Part shown: positions 32,123-37,571 of the stretch, piece by piece
Layout of the letters: each line of letters opens with the position of its first letter
Numbering within the stretch: the stretch's first letter is position 1
DNA from: an uncultured Comamonadaceae bacterium
Lineage (GTDB): Bacteria > Pseudomonadota > Gammaproteobacteria > Burkholderiales > Burkholderiaceae
NCBI GenBank assembly: GCA_946482115.1
Contig: CAMLQP010000003.1
Coordinates: 1 to 37,914, forward strand
Direction: 5' to 3'
Length of the DNA stretch: 37,914 bases
The notes under the pieces: generated by a model
The model's database searches: none
What the model was told of the DNA's origin: nothing
What the model saw: the letters and a program-made list of their open reading frames with translations, nothing else
Position numbers and translations under genes: made by a program

Positions 32123-32151
32123 CCTGCGGGGAGTGCCATCCTCCCCGCAGG
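32123..32151 (-). promoter_or_regulatory. Hairpin covering the primase ribosome-binding site
   Basis: An 11-pair stem (CCTGCGGGGAG / CTCCCCGCAGG, loop seven bases) whose 3' arm contains the CAGG of the primase ribosome site, seven bases before its ATG. There is no T tract, so it is more likely a translational control element than a terminator. Confidence 0.45.
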
Positions 32152-32195
32152 TCCCCCACCTTTTTCATCGCGTTGTCCCCGTGCGTCTCGTCGTT

Positions 32196-32480
32196 CTAGG
32201 TGTGCGCTGGGAACTGCGCCCAGCAGGTGATGAGGGACCAGTCCTGCGGCGGTGAGGCTGCCGCAGGTTTGGGCCCGTACACGGGCACCGGCCGCTTCAC
32301 GCCGGGGAGGCGCGCGGTGTTCACCACCACCGCTTCCTCGGCGCGGAGCATGTTGTCCAGCGTGCGCCGCGTGGCGGTGATGCCGATGCCCGTGCGCATG
32401 GCCAGGTCGCGCGTGGTACCCGTGACGCCGCTGCCGAACGCGTCAGCCAGAAGCGCGCGGAGTTCGCCGCGCGGCCTCAC
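32196..32480 (-). CDS. Small winged-helix-like protein
   Basis: A 94-residue protein with a helix-turn-helix pattern: ELRALLADAFGSGVTGTTRDLAMRTGIGITATRRTLDNMLRAEEAVVVN (residues about 5-55), followed by a Pro-rich tail (KRPVPVYGPKP). It looks like a compact winged helix that binds DNA. Start GTG 32480 overlaps the upstream stop as GTGA. It lies between CII and the primase, where a replication or regulatory factor is expected. Confidence 0.65.
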   Translation of the reverse strand: MRPRGELRALLADAFGSGVTGTTRDLAMRTGIGITATRRTLDNMLRAEEAVVVNTARLPGVKRPVPVYGPKPAAASPPQDWSLITCWAQFPAHT

Positions 32481-32785
32481 GTCGGCGTCCCTCGCGACGA
32501 GGGGGCGTCCAGCCCTGCAACCCAGTCAAACACCTTCCTCGCCCACGGCAGCGGCCCGCGATAGTCGTTCCCCACGAACTCCTGCGCCGCCTTGAGCACA
32601 TCAGCTGGCGGCTGGGTGCCGGCCTCGATGGCACGCCGCACCCCCTGAAGGGCGGACAGCGCGGCCGAACGTGCGATGTCCGCCTTGCTGGCACTCTGAT
32701 GGTTCGCGGCGTCGGTGACGCACATGGCGTATTCATTCACCCGGGCGCGGATCGCGGCCCACTGCTCATCCGTCAGCCTAGCCAT
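32477..32785 (-). CDS. Small hypothetical helical protein
   Basis: A 102-residue protein starting MARLTDEQWAAIRARVNEY, mostly helical, with Ala and Ser-rich repeats (HQSASKADIARSAALSALQGVRRAIEAGTQ). ATG 32785 overlaps the CII stop as TGATG; GTG 32788 is one codon earlier. No known family recognised. It is in the early leftward operon with CII, so an early regulatory or replication role is possible. Confidence 0.6.
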   Translation of the reverse strand: MARLTDEQWAAIRARVNEYAMCVTDAANHQSASKADIARSAALSALQGVRRAIEAGTQPPADVLKAAQEFVGNDYRGPLPWARKVFDWVAGLDAPSSRGTPT

Positions 32786-33267
32786 CACGCCACCGCCTGC
32801 AGCGCCGCCCGCTGCTGCTGATCCTTGCCCGCGGTGTTGATCGCACGGACCTCTGCCAGCACGGCCTGCACGGCGCCCAGCAGCTCGCCGCCCTCGCGCT
32901 CGATGCGTTCACGCTCGTTGTCACTGATCTGGCCATCGGCAAGACCAGCAGCGCAAGCGCCCATCAGTTCACCGAACTCGCGCGCCAAGGTTGCAATGCG
33001 CGCGGCCGCAGACTCGGCCCCTGGCACGCTCGCTGCCAGCGGCACCACCATGCAGCCCAGCTCGGCAGCGAAGGCATTGAGCACTTGCCGATCACCCGTC
33101 CAGCCGCTCAGCTTCACCGCGTCGAGCAGTCCCAGCTTTGCAGTCGGATAGCTCGGGCTTACCTCGTGGCTCAACGTGGCGCCCGACTTGCCCACTACGG
33201 GCCCGAGTGCATTGGCTCCGCCCGGCCAATCGTGGACCAGTCGGAATGCCGCCATGCTCACATCCAT
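32785..33267 (-). CDS. CII-type regulatory protein (P2/CP76 family)
   Basis: A 160-residue protein of the phage CII/CP76 family. The pattern FRLVHDWPGGANALGPVVGKSGATLSHEVSPSYPTAKLGLLDAVKLSGWTG at the N-terminus is characteristic, and a long acidic helix follows (REFGELMGACAAGLADGQISDNERERIEREGGELL). Members are transcription regulators of the lysis-lysogeny choice or of early genes. I chose ATG 33267, with AGGTGG upstream; GTG 33276 and ATG 33255 are alternatives. A perfect 11-base inverted repeat lies 28 bases upstream. Confidence 0.8.
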   Translation of the reverse strand: MDVSMAAFRLVHDWPGGANALGPVVGKSGATLSHEVSPSYPTAKLGLLDAVKLSGWTGDRQVLNAFAAELGCMVVPLAASVPGAESAAARIATLAREFGELMGACAAGLADGQISDNERERIEREGGELLGAVQAVLAEVRAINTAGKDQQQRAALQAVA

Positions 33268-33294
33268 TGCGACCACCTTTCTGCGGCGGCGTCA

Positions 33295-33321
33295 ATGTCA
33301 ACGCGCGGCCCGCGTTGACAT
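33295..33321. promoter_or_regulatory. Perfect inverted repeat before the CII gene (operator candidate)
   Basis: ATGTCAACGCG and CGCGTTGACAT, 11 bases each, separated by five bases. Each arm contains TTGACA reading outward. It could be a binding site for a dimeric regulator (CII itself, or Cro) or a hairpin in the CII leader. Confidence 0.6.
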
Positions 33322-33463
33322 GGCGCCTCGCCGCGCATTTGACGAAGATCAGTCCTAGCGCAATACATGCGCGGCAGGAAGAACGGTCAAGTGAACTGTG
33401 CCGATACGTCGCATTCGCGACACGGCGCAATTCAATCGATTCAACGCAACCACTCGATTCAAT

Positions 33464-33760
33464 ATGGCAGCCCCCAAAACCACTCGAAATGGAAACGTGG
33501 AAGCATTGATTGAGGTCCAACTCTGCATTCCCGAGGAACAGGAACGGTTCGTGCCTAAGCGCCGGCGTGCCCCTCAGTTCCTGCCTCTCTCCTGCCCGAT
33601 CCCCAGGAAAGGAGAGGTCATCTACCTGGCCCAGGGCAGCCCTTGGGCCGTGAGCCTCGTGGTTCACCAGTGGCGAGGCCCGGCGTACGTGCGGGTGGAG
33701 GTGTGGTTGGAGCACCTGGGCACCATGGGCAGGCCTGCAGGCTTCGCACTCACGCAGTAG
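33464..33760 (+). CDS. Hypothetical protein antisense to the cro-CII interval
   Basis: A 98-residue protein on the plus strand between two minus-strand genes. The phrases RKGEVIYLAQGSPWAVSLVVHQWRGPAYVRVEVWLEHLG read like a compact beta-strand-rich domain, unlike a chance frame. ATG 33464 has no clear ribosome site; GTG 33398 would add 22 residues. Upstream, ATTCAA occurs three times (33430, 33439, 33457). Its end overlaps the end of cro by 11 bases. Leftward transcription from cro would cross it in antisense. Function unknown. Confidence 0.5.
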   Translation: MAAPKTTRNGNVEALIEVQLCIPEEQERFVPKRRRAPQFLPLSCPIPRKGEVIYLAQGSPWAVSLVVHQWRGPAYVRVEVWLEHLGTMGRPAGFALTQ

Positions 33761-33989
33761 CAGCACTGCCATGCTCGCTGCCATCGCGCCCCCCCACGAT
33801 CAACACTGCACCGGGCGCGTCATCGAAGGCTTCCGGGCGCAACAGCTCCAGGTACATCCGGCGCGCCTTCGGGATGCCGGCGCGTCGCCAGCTGCTCACC
33901 GCCTGGGGGCTGATGCCTCCGCACAGGCGCGCCACAGCTGTCGCACCGCCGAGGGTGTCGATGATCTTGGTGTCCGGGTGCAGCTCCAT
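33750..33989 (-). CDS. cro: Cro-like repressor (YdaS/Cro helix-turn-helix)
   Basis: A 79-residue Cro/YdaS-type DNA-binding protein: TKIIDTLGGATAVARLCGGISPQAVSSWRRAGIPKARRMYLELL is a typical helix-turn-helix for this group. It is the first gene of the leftward lytic strand, divergent from the repressor. The start is ATG 33989, with no ribosome site before it. The putative -10 (34001-33996) lies just upstream, so the mRNA may be leaderless. It should switch the circuit towards lysis by blocking the repressor side. Confidence 0.8.
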   Translation of the reverse strand: MELHPDTKIIDTLGGATAVARLCGGISPQAVSSWRRAGIPKARRMYLELLRPEAFDDAPGAVLIVGGRDGSEHGSAATA

Positions 33990-33995
33990 CGAAGC

Positions 33996-34028
33996 AGTGT
34001 AAATCAGCTTACAGTTAATCTGCAAGGC
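33996..34028 (-). promoter_or_regulatory. Leftward lytic promoter with operator 1
   Basis: On the minus strand TTGCAG (34028-34023), an 18-base spacer and TACACT (34001-33996). The spacer and -10 contain the operator TGTAA-N6-TTACA (33998-34013). About 29 bases here match, in inverted orientation, the rightward promoter at 34858-34886, which supports both. Repressor or Cro binding would block RNA polymerase. The predicted start coincides with the cro ATG. Confidence 0.7.
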
Positions 34029-34037
34029 AGCTTTCGG

Positions 34038-34448
34038 ATGGGCTTCTACCCTCCGAAAATGGATCTACAACACCTGCTGACGCCTCAAGACCGCATCGCG
34101 TGGGCAATCGAGCGTGCCAAGGCCAATGGCATCCCTCCCGAGACCTTGGCGAGCCGTGCGGGACTCAGCCGCCCGGGCATGCTCCACTGGACAAAGGAGA
34201 CAACCAACGTCATGGGCGTCGGCATCGGACCGCTCATGAAGTTCGCACAGGCGGCAGGGGTGAACCTGGATTGGATCGTCACGGGCCGAGGGGATCCAAT
34301 TAAGACGTACACGCCCAGCGAGGAAGCACAAGATCTGGCTCGCGCGCTGGACGTGATCGCCGCAGAGGAGCCGGCAGAGTACCGCGTCCTGAGCCGGATG
34401 ATCTTGGATGCTTCCCGCCGCCATCCCACTGGAGGAGACCCCCAATGA
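34038..34448 (+). CDS. Prophage repressor (CI-like, no peptidase domain)
   Basis: A 136-residue repressor with an N-terminal XRE-type helix-turn-helix: DRIAWAIERAKANGIPPETLASRAGLSRPGMLHWTKETTN, followed by GPLMKFAQAAGVNLDWIVTGRGDP, the usual end of such a domain. The C-terminal part is a short acidic helix. There is no LexA/S24 self-cleavage domain, so it is not obviously RecA-sensitive. ATG 34038 is preferred because AAGG lies upstream; ATG 34059 is possible. Its stop overlaps the next ATG. It should bind the two TGTAA-N6-TTACA operators that flank its operon. Confidence 0.75.
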   Translation: MGFYPPKMDLQHLLTPQDRIAWAIERAKANGIPPETLASRAGLSRPGMLHWTKETTNVMGVGIGPLMKFAQAAGVNLDWIVTGRGDPIKTYTPSEEAQDLARALDVIAAEEPAEYRVLSRMILDASRRHPTGGDPQ

Positions 34449-34849
34449 AGCGCAGCCGCGGCCTGCTGATCGCAATCCTGTGGCCGACCTTGGTCTTCAG
34501 TTCGCCGGACGTGCCTGAGTGCGCGAAGGCAAAGGGAGCAGCCCTGGCAAAGTGCCGCTCGAGGATCATGTCTGACGCCCTTAGGGAGCAGCTCAAGCGA
34601 AACCTCAAGGACCCCTATTCCGCCGTGTTCACGGACGAGGGACTCTACAGATCGGATGACCCCGAGGCATTTGCACTCTGCGGGCGCGTCAATGCCAAGA
34701 ACAGCTACGGCGGGTTCACTGGTGTGTCGGGCTTCATATCGACCACCACGGGTCTCGTCCGCCTGGAACACGATCAACCGAGCGCATTCGGGGACCTCCG
34801 TGCAATGTTCTGCAGCCAGCCAGCTGTAAACATGTCACCACCCAAATGA
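34445..34849 (+). CDS. Exported protein in the rex position (accessory, co-transcribed with the repressor)
   Basis: A 134-residue protein with an N-terminal signal sequence (MKRSRGLLIAILWPTLVFSS). The mature part has four Cys (Cys26, Cys37, Cys79 and Cys123) and the phrase LKDPYSAVFTDE...LCGRVNAKNSYGGFTG, a pattern I know from uncharacterised exported bacterial proteins. It overlaps the repressor stop as ATGA, so it is expressed in the lysogen. In lambda the rex exclusion genes hold this place. A surface or periplasmic role, for example superinfection exclusion, is inference. Confidence 0.7.
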   Translation: MKRSRGLLIAILWPTLVFSSPDVPECAKAKGAALAKCRSRIMSDALREQLKRNLKDPYSAVFTDEGLYRSDDPEAFALCGRVNAKNSYGGFTGVSGFISTTTGLVRLEHDQPSAFGDLRAMFCSQPAVNMSPPK

Positions 34850-34857
34850 AAGCAGGC

Positions 34858-34886
34858 TTGCAGTTGACTGTAAGCTGATTTACAGT
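34858..34886 (+). promoter_or_regulatory. Rightward promoter with operator 2
   Basis: TTGCAG (34858-34863), 17 bases, then TACAGT (34881-34886); the operator TGTAAGCTGATTTACA at 34869-34884 is the exact reverse complement of operator 1. Transcription would start near 34893, ahead of the gene at 34916. It should be repressed in the lysogen together with the leftward promoter. Confidence 0.7.
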
Positions 34887-34915
34887 GCGCCCCGTCACCC
34901 TGACGGGAGCGCACT

Positions 34916-34931
34916 GTGCAGACGCCTACAC
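34916..34931. repeat. Dispersed 16-bp palindrome, copy 9 (overlaps a GTG start)
   Basis: GTGCAGACGCCTACAC matches the consensus at 15 of 16 positions. It begins exactly at the GTG start codon of the first rightward gene and is read as MQTPT. Confidence 0.7.
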
Positions 34932-35212
34932 CGAGGGCCTCGAACCCTCACCCCAGCCGGAAAGCGCCAAAGTGCGTCGATTGCCGGCATTTCCAGGCTT
35001 GGCAGCTCGATAGCCGAGTCCCCACGACGCCGATGACCATCGGCGGATGCACGCACCCGGCCGCTCCGGTGTGCCTGGTCACCGGCGTGCCCAACGAGCC
35101 GGCACTCGTCATGCGGCGCCTGGGTTGCGACGCGGCAAATCGCCTCAGCCGCACCGCGTGCGGCCCCGCCGGCAACCTGTTCGAAGCCCGCACTGAGGAG
35201 CGGCAAGCATGA
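34916..35212 (+). CDS. Small cysteine-rich protein, first gene of the rightward operon
   Basis: A 98-residue protein. CVDCRHF (residues 20-26), GGCTHP, PVCLVTG, LGCDAA and RTACGP place seven cysteines in a pattern that suggests a zinc-binding fold. Start GTG 34916 has GGGAG upstream. The start codon is also the first base triplet of a dispersed palindrome copy (MQTPTP). Its end overlaps the next gene as ATGA. Function unknown; a small early host-interaction protein is possible. Confidence 0.65.
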   Translation: MQTPTPRASNPHPSRKAPKCVDCRHFQAWQLDSRVPTTPMTIGGCTHPAAPVCLVTGVPNEPALVMRRLGCDAANRLSRTACGPAGNLFEARTEERQA

Positions 35213-35445
35213 CGCCGCTGCAGATCGCGGGCGCCTGCATCGCCGTCTGCCTGGGTGGCACCTGGCTGGCTTGCGCGCTGATGGCGCGGGCCGATCGCCG
35301 AGGCGAAAGTGCGCCGCCGGCGGACATTGAAGACCCTTGCCCCATCACCGGCGGGCAGCTGGTGATGGCCGCCATCGCGGTGGCGCTGGCCTGCCTGGTC
35401 AGCTCGGTGTTCCCCATGGGCTTCGCGCCGGGGATGCCGTCATGA
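35209..35445 (+). CDS. Small membrane protein
   Basis: A 78-residue protein with two membrane spans (about 5-27 and 48-68), separated by a short charged loop (MARADRRGESAPPADIEDP). ATGA overlaps at both ends couple it to its neighbours. Function unknown. Confidence 0.65.
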   Translation: MTPLQIAGACIAVCLGGTWLACALMARADRRGESAPPADIEDPCPITGGQLVMAAIAVALACLVSSVFPMGFAPGMPS

Positions 35446-35651
35446 GCCGCCCGCGCACCGCCCTGCAGGCCGCGCGGGAAGCCCTGATGCCCGGCCCGCA
35501 CCACCCGAACGCCTTCGACCTGGTCACGCGCATCGACGCGTTCGAGCGCCACGTGTACCTGCGCGGCTGGGTGCACGGCTGCACTTGGGGCGCGGCGATC
35601 GCCGGCGGATCGGTGTCCATCGGCCTGCTGCTGATCTTCCTGGCGGGCTGA
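35442..35651 (+). CDS. Small protein with a C-terminal membrane helix
   Basis: A 69-residue protein: a basic soluble N-terminal part (RPRTALQAAREALMPGPHHP, then DLVTRIDAFERHVYLRGWVHG) and one membrane span at the C-terminus (AAIAGGSVSIGLLLIFLAG). ATG 35442 overlaps the previous stop; the longer frame to 35337 is rejected. It may pair with the preceding membrane protein. Function unknown. Confidence 0.6.
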   Translation: MSRPRTALQAAREALMPGPHHPNAFDLVTRIDAFERHVYLRGWVHGCTWGAAIAGGSVSIGLLLIFLAG

Positions 35652-35653
35652 CC

Positions 35654-35845
35654 ATGGGCGCCGCCGCTCGCCGGCTGTGCAGACGCCTGCACGCCGCCAT
35701 GCTGTACACGCGCGTGGCCCAGCTGCGCGTGGCCGCCTCTGCCGTGCGGTGCACCACCGCGGCGGAGTGCGTCTACCAGGCCCAGCTGCTCGCCCGCGCC
35801 TCCGTCGCGCGGTGCGAGCTGGCCGCGCTGGAGGCCCGGCAGTGA
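35654..35845 (+). CDS. Very small basic protein
   Basis: A 63-residue Ala/Arg-rich helical protein with four Cys residues (MGAAARRLCRRLHAAML). It starts two bases after the previous gene and overlaps the next as GTGA. A perfect copy of the dispersed palindrome encodes CRRLH in its N-terminus. It may be a real small protein or a bridging frame; confidence is limited. Confidence 0.5.
   Translation: MGAAARRLCRRLHAAMLYTRVAQLRVAASAVRCTTAAECVYQAQLLARASVARCELAALEARQ
35677..35692. repeat. Dispersed 16-bp palindrome, copy 10 (perfect match)
   Basis: GTGCAGACGCCTGCAC, 16 of 16 (reverse orientation of copies 6-8). It is read as CRRLH in the small basic protein. Confidence 0.75.
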
Positions 35846-36201
35846 CCCCGCCCATCCAGCGCCTGGACCTGAGCAAGTTCGCCAAGGTGCGCGTCAGCGG
35901 CGCCCTGACCAGGGACGCTCACCTAGTGCCCACGATGGGCGGCCAGCCGCACATGCTGCTGGTGCTGGACTTCGCGCCCGCGCGCGGCCTGCCGTACCAC
36001 GCCCGCATCGACCTGGGCACCGACGCCACCGACCACATGGCCGCTCAAGCCGAGCTGCCGGCGCTGCGCTGCGGCGCATTCGTCAGCGTCGGCGGCAGCG
36101 CGCTGCAGCTGTGCCGCGACCACGGCCACGAGCTGCTGCGGGTCGTCGACGCGCGTGACCTGGTCATCTTCTCCGACCCCATCAAGGAGCACACGCCTTG
36201 A
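35842..36201 (+). CDS. Hypothetical protein, rightward operon
   Basis: A 119-residue protein starting MTPPIQRLDLSKFAKVRVSG, with beta strands (HMLLVLDFAPARGLPYHARIDLG) and a C-terminal half (AFVSVGGSALQLCRDHGHELLRVVDARDLVIFS) suggesting a compact alpha/beta or OB-like fold. GTG 35842 overlaps the previous stop. An OB-type DNA-binding role is conceivable but not shown. Confidence 0.6.
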   Translation: MTPPIQRLDLSKFAKVRVSGALTRDAHLVPTMGGQPHMLLVLDFAPARGLPYHARIDLGTDATDHMAAQAELPALRCGAFVSVGGSALQLCRDHGHELLRVVDARDLVIFSDPIKEHTP

Positions 36202-36551
36202 ACCTCCACGAAATGAAGCAGCGGCGGGACGCGATCACCACGCGCCGGCTGCATATCGAGGCCGAACTGGCCGAGATGAAACGCGCCTGGTTGGCCGACG
36301 GCGCATCGACCAACCAGGCGCACCGCGCCACGCTGGAGGCCGAGCACGCGGCCCTGGAGCTGGAGCGGCATGAGCTGCGCCTGGTGCTGGACATGGCCGG
36401 CAAGATCGAGCGCCGGCTGCACGCGGCGACCACGCACGCGGTGCTCATCGGCCTGCTGCGGGACCGCGGCCTGGGCGAGCTGGTGGTGGAGGCGAACCGC
36501 CTGGCCATCGAGCGCCAGGCCTTGCTGACGGGGGCCGCTCATGCTGCCTGA
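36198..36551 (+). CDS. Coiled-coil protein, rightward operon
   Basis: A 117-residue, almost fully helical protein: NLHEMKQRRDAITTRRLHIEAELAEMKRAWL, then ATLEAEHAALELERHELRLVLDMAGKIERRLHAA, a clear coiled coil. The start is TTG 36198, directly overlapping the previous stop as TTGA, with AAGGAG eight bases upstream; an ATG 15 bases later is the alternative. Function unknown; it may be a scaffold or a partner of a host protein. Confidence 0.6.
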   Translation: MNLHEMKQRRDAITTRRLHIEAELAEMKRAWLADGASTNQAHRATLEAEHAALELERHELRLVLDMAGKIERRLHAATTHAVLIGLLRDRGLGELVVEANRLAIERQALLTGAAHAA

Positions 36552-36996
36552 TACCCGCGTCATCCTCCGGCATCACCCCTACGAGGTGCACGCCGAGCGC
36601 CACGAAGTGATGTGGCGCGACGGCTCCTCCGTCGTCCTGCACCCGGTGTTCGCCCACGGCATGCCCATGCTGCTGCTGCGCGCCCTGGCACTAGAGCCGG
36701 GCCGGCTGCGGCTGTTCGACTTGTCTGCCTTGCACCGCCCCTTTGACGCCAGCCTGCGCCACACGCACCAGCGCGACGTGGCGGGCTTCGTTTTCTTCAC
36801 CTTGCGGGCAGAGTACCTCACGGCTGCCGCCTTCAGCGCTCACGTTGCCCGGCACTGCATGGGCACGTGGAGCGACGCCGGCGACGGCACCAGCACCTGG
36901 ACCCCGCGGCGTGATGCATCCGGCCAGGCGGCGCTGCTGGACGTGAGCGCGCCGGGCTACCCGCGCGGCCCGATGTCGGAGGCGGTCGCAGCATGA
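36541..36996 (+). CDS. Hypothetical protein, rightward operon
   Basis: A 151-residue protein starting MLPDTRVILRHHPYEVHAERHEV, rich in His and Arg, with a hydrophobic helix (FAHGMPMLLLRALAL) and an aromatic pair of strands (DVAGFVFFTLRAEYL). It overlaps both neighbours (11 and 4 bases). I do not recognise it. Confidence 0.6.
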   Translation: MLPDTRVILRHHPYEVHAERHEVMWRDGSSVVLHPVFAHGMPMLLLRALALEPGRLRLFDLSALHRPFDASLRHTHQRDVAGFVFFTLRAEYLTAAAFSAHVARHCMGTWSDAGDGTSTWTPRRDASGQAALLDVSAPGYPRGPMSEAVAA

Positions 36997-37571
36997 AGGC
37001 GCCTGACCCCCTCATCCTCGGCCTGTGCGGCCCGGCCGGCGCCGGGAAGGACACGGCGGCGAACTACCTGTGTTCTGCCCACGGCTTCGAGCGCTATGCG
37101 TTCGCCGAGCCGATGCGCGACATGCTGGAGGCCCTGTTCGTGCCGGCGGGCCTGGACTACGCCTACATCCACGAGCCGCACCTCAAGGAACAGCCCGTGC
37201 CGGGGCTGGGCTTCAGCTACCGCCACATGGCGCAGACGCTGGGCACCGAGTGGGCGCGCGCCCATCTGGACCCGAACTTCTGGTTGCGCATCGCAGAGCT
37301 GCGCCTGGGCCTGCCGAACGCGCCCATCCACGACCGAATCGTCATCACGGACGTGCGGTTCACGAACGAGCTGGCGTGGATCGTCAACCACGATGGCGTC
37401 ACGGCGCGCATCGAGCGACCGGGCGTGGCGCCGGTGCGCGCGCACGTGAGCGAGCAGCAGGTGGCCGTGGACGGGCACGCGCGGCACATCGTCGACAACA
37501 GCGGCGACATCCAGTGGCTTCACTGGCAACTGGACGCCCTGGTCGAGCACCTGGTCACCGGAGCGCAGTAA
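36993..37571 (+). CDS. Deoxynucleoside monophosphate kinase
   Basis: A 192-residue P-loop kinase that should phosphorylate dNMPs for phage DNA synthesis. Walker A is GPAGAGKDT (residues 13-21); YRHMAQTLGTEWARAHLDPNFW and VITDVRFTNELAWI match the conserved substrate and Asp/Arg motifs of phage dNMP kinases. Length is normal. It overlaps the previous gene as ATGA and the next as TAATG. It is the only clear metabolic gene in the window. Confidence 0.88.
   Translation: MKAPDPLILGLCGPAGAGKDTAANYLCSAHGFERYAFAEPMRDMLEALFVPAGLDYAYIHEPHLKEQPVPGLGFSYRHMAQTLGTEWARAHLDPNFWLRIAELRLGLPNAPIHDRIVITDVRFTNELAWIVNHDGVTARIERPGVAPVRAHVSEQQVAVDGHARHIVDNSGDIQWLHWQLDALVEHLVTGAQ

Noticed and set aside
31864..32139. 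91-residue leader frame (MALPAGHGW) over the primase start
   Set aside because: Its ATG is right against the GGAGG and inside a hairpin stem; the body is a shifted frame of the primase.
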